Shown: one piece after another, positions 41,540 through 45,840 of the stretch
Position numbering within the stretch: position 1 is the first letter of the stretch
How the letters are laid out: the number at the start of each line of letters is the position of its first letter
NCBI GenBank assembly: GCA_018823045.1
Contig: JAHJIX010000009.1
Location: forward strand, 1-45,840
DNA from: Patescibacteria group bacterium
GTDB taxonomy: Bacteria; Patescibacteriota; Patescibacteriia; Magasanikbacterales; UBA922
DNA length: 45,840 nt
Reading direction: 5' to 3'
Translations under genes and position numbers: made by a program
Notes under the pieces: model-generated
The model's input: the letters and a program-made list of their open reading frames with translations, nothing else
What the model was told of the DNA's origin: nothing
Databases searched by the model: none

Positions 41540-42538
41540 CTATAATGATTGAATAAACTCTTCCATCGCTTCTTTTACTGCCTTTTCTCCACAAACACAA
41601 GCAGAAATCATTTCTGTAAATGGAAGAAAAAGATGATGTTGTTTTTTAATCAACATCATGGCATCCAAAGCGTCTATTCCTTCTACTATTTGTGCTACTT
41701 TTTCACAAGCAATATCTGGATGGTCTCCTTGACCAAGGTATTCTCCAAAACGACGATTGCGACTTTCTGGCGCAAGCGCAGTCCCTATTAAATCTCCCAA
41801 ACCGGCTAAGTCATATGCTGTTTCCTTTTTTCCTCCCATTGCCTCAACAACAGTTGCAATTTCTTTTATTGCATAGGTCAACAATGCCGCTTTGGTATTT
41901 AACCCATATCCTAAAGCATCGCACATACCCATAGCGATTGCATAGACATTTTTACACGCGCCTCCTACTTCTACACCAATCAAATCTTCTGTAGCAATTA
42001 ATCGAACGGGAGAACTCTCTACTAAGGCTTGTACAGCATGTACGGCATCTACATGAGTAGAAGTAATATTCATGAGTGTTACTCCACCTAATGCCATTTG
42101 CTTTGCCACAGCTGGCCCTGAAATAGCGACCACTTGATCTTTCATTGACTCAGGCAATGCACGAGCAATCATATCAGGAGTAAAGGTCATCGTATCAGGG
42201 TCAAAACCTTTTGATAAATCAACAATCACCATATCTTTTGTTATATATGGAACAGCCAAAGTAATTGTTTGTGCCATATTTGCACTCGGAATTGCTAAAA
42301 ATACAGCAACGACTCCGTCTAATGCTTCCTCAATATCTTCTATAGGTGTAATATTCTCTGATAATGCAACACCGGGTAAATATGTTTTATTTTCACGATC
42401 TGATTTAATTTCTTTTAGTGGTGCAGGGTCCCCTTCCCAATTCCAAAGATGCACTTGATGTCCGTTATTTGCTAATACTTGAGCAAAAGCAGTACCAAAA
42501 CTTCCTGCGCCTAATACCGCTATGTTTTTTCTATTCAT
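41540..42538 (-). CDS. gpsA: NAD(P)H-dependent glycerol-3-phosphate dehydrogenase
   Basis: 332 residues from MNRKNIAVLGAGSFGTAFAQVLANNGH. It reduces dihydroxyacetone phosphate (linked to TIM in this window) to sn-glycerol 3-phosphate for lipids. The nucleotide-binding GAGSFGTA, VDLSKGFD, the AISGPAVAKQMALG region and the lysine-containing GGACKNVYAIAMGMCDALGYGLNTKAAL are all conserved. The track start at 42556 overlaps uppP and adds six residues. Only two bases separate it from the uppP stop, so it is in an operon with uppP. Confidence 0.95.
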   Translation of the reverse strand: MNRKNIAVLGAGSFGTAFAQVLANNGHQVHLWNWEGDPAPLKEIKSDRENKTYLPGVALSENITPIEDIEEALDGVVAVFLAIPSANMAQTITLAVPYITKDMVIVDLSKGFDPDTMTFTPDMIARALPESMKDQVVAISGPAVAKQMALGGVTLMNITSTHVDAVHAVQALVESSPVRLIATEDLIGVEVGGACKNVYAIAMGMCDALGYGLNTKAALLTYAIKEIATVVEAMGGKKETAYDLAGLGDLIGTALAPESRNRRFGEYLGQGDHPDIACEKVAQIVEGIDALDAMMLIKKQHHLFLPFTEMISACVCGEKAVKEAMEEFIQSL

Positions 42539-42540
42539 AT

Positions 42541-43359
42541 TTACATCACAATCCAACTAATTAAAGCAATACCTAATACAATTCTATATATAACAAAAGG
42601 AGTGAAATTCCATTTTTGTACAATTTTCATGAGACCAGCAATGGCAACAAAACCACTCAGAGCCGAAGCAATAAATCCAACAAACAACACGGTCACCGTT
42701 AAGTCACCCATGCCACTTTGAATTAACTCAAGCACTTTTAATCCACCAGCAAGTGCAATAATTGGAATACTCATGAGAAAAGAAAATTCAGCAACGGCTT
42801 TTTTATCGAGTCCTGCAAAAAGCCCAGCAGTCATGGTAATACCTGACCTGGATGTCCCTGGGATAAGAGCAATTGCTTGAGCACACGCCACAAAAAGCAT
42901 TTGCTTCCCGCTGAGATGATTAATGTCTACAAGCTCTTTTCCTTCTTTTTTCCATTTTTGATTGAGCCTATCTCCAAAAAACATCACAATACCCCAAAAA
43001 ATAAGCCCAAAAGCAATAACAGATACTGAACGAAGATTTTCTTCAATAAGTGATTTACCAAATAAACCAACAATGCCAGCTGGAATAATACTAAGTATAA
43101 TAAGAATAGCAAGACGTTGATTGAGTTTATCATCTACACCACGCTTCATACAACTTTGTATGATCGCCATGATCTTTTTACGAAAATAAACGACAACTGC
43201 ACCAAGTGTCCCTAGATGCACAATAGCATCAAAGGCAATGCCCTGATCTTGCCATCCAAAGAGTTGTGGTAAAAAAATAAGATGTCCTGATGATGAGATA
43301 GGGAGAAATTCAGCAATACCCTGAATAACCCCTAAAATAATTGCTTGTAATATAGTCAT
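42541..43359 (-). CDS. uppP: Undecaprenyl-diphosphatase (BacA type)
   Basis: 272 residues, about eight helices. It recycles the lipid carrier for wall and glycan synthesis and can give bacitracin resistance. The two active-site loops are EFLPISSSGHLIFLP (about 17-31) and PGTSRSGITMTAGLFAGLDKKAVAEFSFLMSIP. The start MTILQAIILGVIQGIAEFLP is the normal family N-terminus. The -10 box is so close that the mRNA may be leaderless. gpsA follows directly. Confidence 0.95.
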   Translation of the reverse strand: MTILQAIILGVIQGIAEFLPISSSGHLIFLPQLFGWQDQGIAFDAIVHLGTLGAVVVYFRKKIMAIIQSCMKRGVDDKLNQRLAILIILSIIPAGIVGLFGKSLIEENLRSVSVIAFGLIFWGIVMFFGDRLNQKWKKEGKELVDINHLSGKQMLFVACAQAIALIPGTSRSGITMTAGLFAGLDKKAVAEFSFLMSIPIIALAGGLKVLELIQSGMGDLTVTVLFVGFIASALSGFVAIAGLMKIVQKWNFTPFVIYRIVLGIALISWIVM

Positions 43360-43367
43360 ATGGATCT

Positions 43368-43395
43368 ATTTTAACATAAATAACAAAAGAATCAA
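43368..43395 (-). promoter_or_regulatory. Promoter of uppP-gpsA
   Basis: Minus strand TTGATT (43395-43390), 16 bases, TAAAAT (43373-43368). The expected transcript start is within two or three bases of the ATG at 43359. Confidence 0.5.
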
Positions 43396-43406
43396 AGCTA
43401 CTGATC

Positions 43407-43435
43407 TTGCCATTTTTACATATATATGCTATGGT
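43407..43435 (+). promoter_or_regulatory. Promoter of the receiver-domain orphan gene
   Basis: TTGCCA (43407-43412), 17 bases, TATGGT (43430-43435). The start of transcription is expected near 43442, immediately before TGTCTGCTGAACATG. Confidence 0.75.
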
Positions 43436-43443
43436 AGCGTCGT

Positions 43444-43461
43444 TGTCTGCTGAACATGTCA
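43444..43461 (+). promoter_or_regulatory. 5'-end element complementary to the 3' stem-loop
   Basis: TGTCTGCTGAACATGTCA at the predicted mRNA 5' end is complementary at 17 of 18 positions to 43833-43850, which includes the whole loop of the 3' hairpin. Confidence 0.8.
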
Positions 43462-43482
43462 AACACAAAGGAAAATGATACG

Positions 43483-43830
43483 ATGAAGAAAAGAATTCTC
43501 TACATCGACAACGCTCCCATGATCGCCCTCGTAATACAGCGTATCTTGGGAGAAAAATACAAGATCCTGTTTGCCTCTTCAGTACAAGAAGCACGGCAAA
43601 TCTCGAATACACAGACGATTTCACTCGTCATCGCTGAACCATACATCGATGAAGAGGGAGTATTAAACTTCCTCAACCAAAAGGGAGGGGGAACTTCCAT
43701 ACTCATTTTGACCGGATCACTCCCCAAATTGGGATACTTTTACTCTCAATTGAGAGTAAAATACACCACTCTGGAAAAACCCTTTAATACGAAGGGTTTC
43801 ATCAAAATCGTAGAAGAACTGACAAGCTAA
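43483..43830 (+). CDS. Single-domain response-regulator receiver, Glu at the phospho-acceptor site
   Basis: 115 residues from MKKRILYIDNAPM; AAAGGA lies 10 bases upstream. The track start at 43456 lies in the complementary leader element and has no ribosome site, so it is less likely. The CheY-like fold shows ILYIDN (D9, N10), SLVIAEPYID (position 52, normally Asp, is Glu), ILILTGS (Thr77) and LEKPF (Lys99-Pro100). Without the Asp it should not be phosphorylated, and Glu may imitate the active state. There is no output domain and no kinase next to it. A 24-bp palindrome lies in the coding region. Confidence 0.82.
   Translation: MKKRILYIDNAPMIALVIQRILGEKYKILFASSVQEARQISNTQTISLVIAEPYIDEEGVLNFLNQKGGGTSILILTGSLPKLGYFYSQLRVKYTTLEKPFNTKGFIKIVEELTS
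43738..43761. repeat. 24-bp perfect palindrome inside the receiver gene
   Basis: TTTTACTCTCAA followed by its exact inverse TTGAGAGTAAAA. It encodes residues in the alpha4-beta5 part of the receiver domain (FYSQLRVK). It can form a hairpin or serve as a dyad protein-binding site. Confidence 0.9.
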
Positions 43831-43859
43831 GATGTCATGTTCAGCAGACAGACATCTTA
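43828..43859 (+). other. 3' stem-loop whose 14-nt loop matches the mRNA 5' end
   Basis: TAAGATGTC / GACATCTTA is a 9-bp stem beginning at the stop codon. The loop ATGTTCAGCAGACA is the exact complement of the leader bases 43444-43457. No T run follows, so it is not the terminator, which comes 10 bases later. Confidence 0.85.
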
Positions 43860-43868
43860 CTATATACC

Positions 43869-43903
43869 AAAACACCCCACCTTCATCGGTAGGGTGTTTT
43901 TTA
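43869..43903. terminator. Terminator of the receiver gene and metK
   Basis: AAAACACCC ... GGGTGTTTT with an inner ACC/GGT pairing, and T runs on both strands. It lies between convergent genes. Confidence 0.8.
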
Positions 43904-43913
43904 CTGTTCTTTT

Positions 43914-45068
43914 TTATACACTCAGTGCTGTTTTCAATTCTTCTAATCTTGATAATTTTTCCCAAGGGAATTCATCTCGTCCAAAATGACCATAGGCTGC
44001 TGTTTTTCGGTATATGGGTTGAAGCAAGTCTAACTCTTGTACCATTTGTGCAGGGCGCGCATCAAATACAGTAAGCAATGCTTTTTCAATCGCTCTATCA
44101 TCTCCTGTACCAAAAGTATTTACATGCACAGAAACTGGTTTTGCTACTCCAATAGCATAACTTAATTGCACTTCACACTTTTTTGCGGCACCAGCTGCCA
44201 CCACATGTTTTGCCATATAGCGTGCATAGTACGCTGCACTTCGATCTACTTTTGATGGATCTTTTCCTGAAAATGCTCCACCACCATGACGACCATGTCC
44301 ACCATAAGTATCGACAATAATTTTTCTTCCTGTCAACCCAGTGTCTGCATGTGGGCCACCTAAAATAAACTTCCCTGTTGGATTTACATGATAGACAGTA
44401 TTTTCATCTAACAATTCAGCAGGAATAACTTTTTTAATAACTTGCTCAATAACAAATTCACGAATGTCTTCAAGTGAAATATTATCATCATGCTGCGTTG
44501 AAATAACTATAGTATCAATACGGTTAAGTACATCACCTTCATATTCTGCAGTGACTTGTGATTTACTATCAGGGCGCAACCAAGCAACCTCACCTGCATG
44601 ACGAACTCGTGCCAACTCTTGAAGTAATTTATGTGAATACACAGCTGTTGCTGGCATCAGTTCTGGCGTTTCATCCGTTGCATAGCCAAACATAAGTCCT
44701 TGATCTCCTGCTCCTTGCTCAAGATCAAGACCTTCTCCCTCATTTACTCCTTGTGCAATATCTGGTGATTGCTCATCAATTGACACCATCACACCACAAG
44801 AATGAGCATCAAAACGATACTCCCCTTTTGTATAGCCAATGTCTGCGATCACCCCACGAGCGATTTTGTTCATATCAACATAGGCGTTGGTAGAAATTTC
44901 TCCAGCAACGACAACAAGACCTGTGGTGACAAGTGTCTCACAGGCAACACGAGACTTTGGGTCTTGAATTAAACATTCATCTAAAATTGCATCTGAAATT
45001 TGATCAGCAACCTTATCTGGATGCCCTTCTGATACAGATTCAGAAGTAAAAAAATACTTGTTTTCCAT
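43914..45068 (-). CDS. metK: S-adenosylmethionine synthetase
   Basis: 384 residues from [23 protein letters not shown]; the track adds MFF before it. It makes SAM from methionine and ATP, the donor for RsmI among others. Motifs: [38 protein letters not shown] (ATP loop) and [25 protein letters not shown] (P-loop). Length is normal. The gene has a leader of about 140 bases with a hairpin but no SAM riboswitch that I can recognise. The CRISPR array lies upstream on the same transcribed strand. Confidence 0.97.
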   Translation of the reverse strand: MENKYFFTSESVSEGHPDKVADQISDAILDECLIQDPKSRVACETLVTTGLVVVAGEISTNAYVDMNKIARGVIADIGYTKGEYRFDAHSCGVMVSIDEQSPDIAQGVNEGEGLDLEQGAGDQGLMFGYATDETPELMPATAVYSHKLLQELARVRHAGEVAWLRPDSKSQVTAEYEGDVLNRIDTIVISTQHDDNISLEDIREFVIEQVIKKVIPAELLDENTVYHVNPTGKFILGGPHADTGLTGRKIIVDTYGGHGRHGGGAFSGKDPSKVDRSAAYYARYMAKHVVAAGAAKKCEVQLSYAIGVAKPVSVHVNTFGTGDDRAIEKALLTVFDARPAQMVQELDLLQPIYRKTAAYGHFGRDEFPWEKLSRLEELKTALSV

Positions 45069-45142
45069 AAAAAACAATTAGAAATAAGAAGATATACAGA
45101 TAGATATCTATTTCGACAATAGACATGTTTGAAGTAAACGGA

Positions 45143-45186
45143 CGTTGTTGATCAGTAATTCTATTGAATAAAACCAAGCAACAACG
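45143..45186 (-). other. Hairpin in the metK leader
   Basis: CGTTGTTG / CAACAACG is a perfect 8-bp stem closing a 28-base loop within the metK 5' leader. A 12-base palindrome ATAGATATCTAT lies nearer the start codon (on the minus strand). Either could take part in regulation; no known riboswitch class is recognised. Confidence 0.4.
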
Positions 45187-45212
45187 CACACCATCTTGTA
45201 AACCTATGTAGA

Positions 45213-45242
45213 ATTATAGCACGATTACTTGTTTTTTCACAA
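45213..45242 (-). promoter_or_regulatory. Promoter of metK overlapping the terminal CRISPR repeat
   Basis: Minus strand TTGTGA (45242-45237), 18 bases, TATAAT (45218-45213). The -35 hexamer lies within the degenerate last repeat, whose changed bases create it (intact repeats read TTGTAG there). Confidence 0.65.
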
Positions 45243-45840
45243 GAGTAGAAATTGGATGTATGTTTTAAACTAATGATGGAGAATGGCATACTGTTGCGGA
45301 TCTACAAAAGTAGAAATTGGATGTATGTTTTAAACGATAATTCAGAAAACCAAACAGAGATTATCTACAAAAGTAGAAATTGGATGTATGTTTTAAACCA
45401 AGCTCGCATTGTTCTAGTATTTCCAATCTACAAAAGTAGAAATTGGATGTATGTTTTAAACATTTGGATGAAGCGAGCGTACCACAAATCTACAAAAGTA
45501 GAAATTGGATGTATGTTTTAAACTATATTCTGCTTAAACAATCGCACTATGATCTACAAAAGTAGAAATTGGATGTATGTTTTAAACGCGTTGCTAGCAA
45601 GGACAATCCACAAATCTACAAAAGTAGAAATTGGATGTATGTTTTAAACAATAATGCAATACACAGGACTAAAAGAATCTACAAAAGTAGAAATTGGATG
45701 TATGTTTTAAACTATACTCGAACTAGATGATTTGCATGAAATCTACAAAAGTAGAAATTGGATGTATGTTTTAAACAAATTTATGACCACCAAAGCTACC
45801 CAAATCTACAAAAGTAGAAATTGGATGTATGTTTTAAACA
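45235..45840 (-). CRISPR. Type V-A (Cas12a-type) CRISPR array, trailer end, cut by window edge
   Basis: Ten 36-bp repeats, nine spacers of 26-29 bp. Repeats start at 45235, 45300, 45363, 45426, 45488, 45552, 45614, 45677, 45741 and 45804. Nine are identical (ATCTACAAAAGTAGAAATTG then GATGTATGTTTTAAAC). On the minus strand the repeat ends AATTTCTACTTTTGTAGAT, the Cas12a crRNA handle with stem TCTAC/GTAGA. The leftmost copy has four mismatches, all in the handle end, marking it as the terminal repeat, so transcription runs right to left and the leader lies beyond base 45840. No cas gene is in the window. Confidence 0.97.

Noticed and set aside
43456-43482. Upstream start (MSNTKENDT) for the receiver gene
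   Set aside because: This ATG has no ribosome site and lies in the leader element; the ATG at 43483 follows AAAGGA and gives a standard receiver N-terminus.
45078-45234. SAM riboswitch in the metK leader
   Set aside because: I looked for SAM-I, SAM-II and SAM-IV-like cores and saw none; only a simple hairpin and a short palindrome are visible.
45252-45521. 89-aa ORF with repeated KSRNWMYVLN
   Set aside because: It is the translation of CRISPR repeats and spacers.
1-45840. Alternative genetic code (UGA as Gly, as in some CPR groups)
   Set aside because: def ends in TGA inside an ATGA overlap with fmt, and no ORF needs UGA read-through to be complete.

Overview
The window looks like a chromosomal segment of a Candidate Phyla Radiation (Patescibacteria) bacterium. 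It is A+T-rich, densely packed, and holds housekeeping genes together with families common in that group: a DUF4012 protein, DUF3467 and DUF4230 proteins beside DnaK/DnaJ, a short HrcA, a compact YidC, a lysozyme-like/S11 peptidase fusion and a degenerate PriA. UGA is a normal stop (def ends in TGA inside an ATGA overlap with fmt), so this is not a code-25 lineage. This placement is inference from gene content; no 16S or ribosomal protein gene is present.

Layout. 1-3.6 kb: the 3' end of a tyrosine recombinase, a class II photolyase, and a low-GC accessory patch (Cys-rich lipoprotein, DUF3592, VOC protein, unknown membrane protein). 3.6-20.4 kb, almost all minus strand: a HelD-like helicase, tRNA-Tyr and tRNA-Thr, a TPR protein, tpiA, an M16 peptidase, glyQS under a T-box riboswitch, a hendecad coiled-coil protein, dtd, frr, a BNR-propeller lipoprotein, holB, a GT4, mreB, DUF4012, a membrane GT2 and rsmI. 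20.5-29.9 kb, mostly plus: a peptidoglycan hydrolase/carboxypeptidase fusion, a LigB/Memo-like protein, a P-loop-less priA, def-fmt, an O-antigen-ligase-like protein and a small membrane protein. 30-45 kb, mostly minus: a GT2, two orphan single-gene units, the CIRCE-controlled heat-shock cluster hrcA-grpE-hsp20-dnaK-DUF4230-DUF3467-dnaJ, yidC-SPFH, tRNA-Phe, cca, uppP-gpsA, a receiver-domain orphan and metK. The window ends inside a type V-A (Cas12a-type) CRISPR array of which 10 repeats are visible. Its polarity places the leader, and probably the cas genes, beyond the right edge.

The most unusual signal concerns three orphan single-gene transcription units: 30757-31260, 31445-31882 and 43483-43830. 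Each has its own strong promoter and terminator. The first two are clearly richer in G+C than their surroundings and share leader motifs. In all three, the first bases of the predicted mRNA are complementary to the 3' end of the same mRNA, in or beside the terminal stem-loop. In the receiver-domain gene the match is perfect across an entire 14-nt hairpin loop (17/18 including flanks), and the gene also carries a 24-bp perfect palindrome and a Glu in place of the phospho-acceptor Asp. This suggests mRNAs that can close on themselves through 5'-3' base pairing. The evidence is strong for the receiver gene and suggestive for the other two.

Other notable points are a T-box whose bulge fits the tRNA-Gly discriminator but whose Stem I is not canonical, a metK promoter whose -35 box lies in the degenerate terminal CRISPR repeat, a 41-codon gene missed by the ORF track, and two families of palindromic repeats present in two copies each. 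No gene-free stretch longer than 300 bases remains apart from the CRISPR array.
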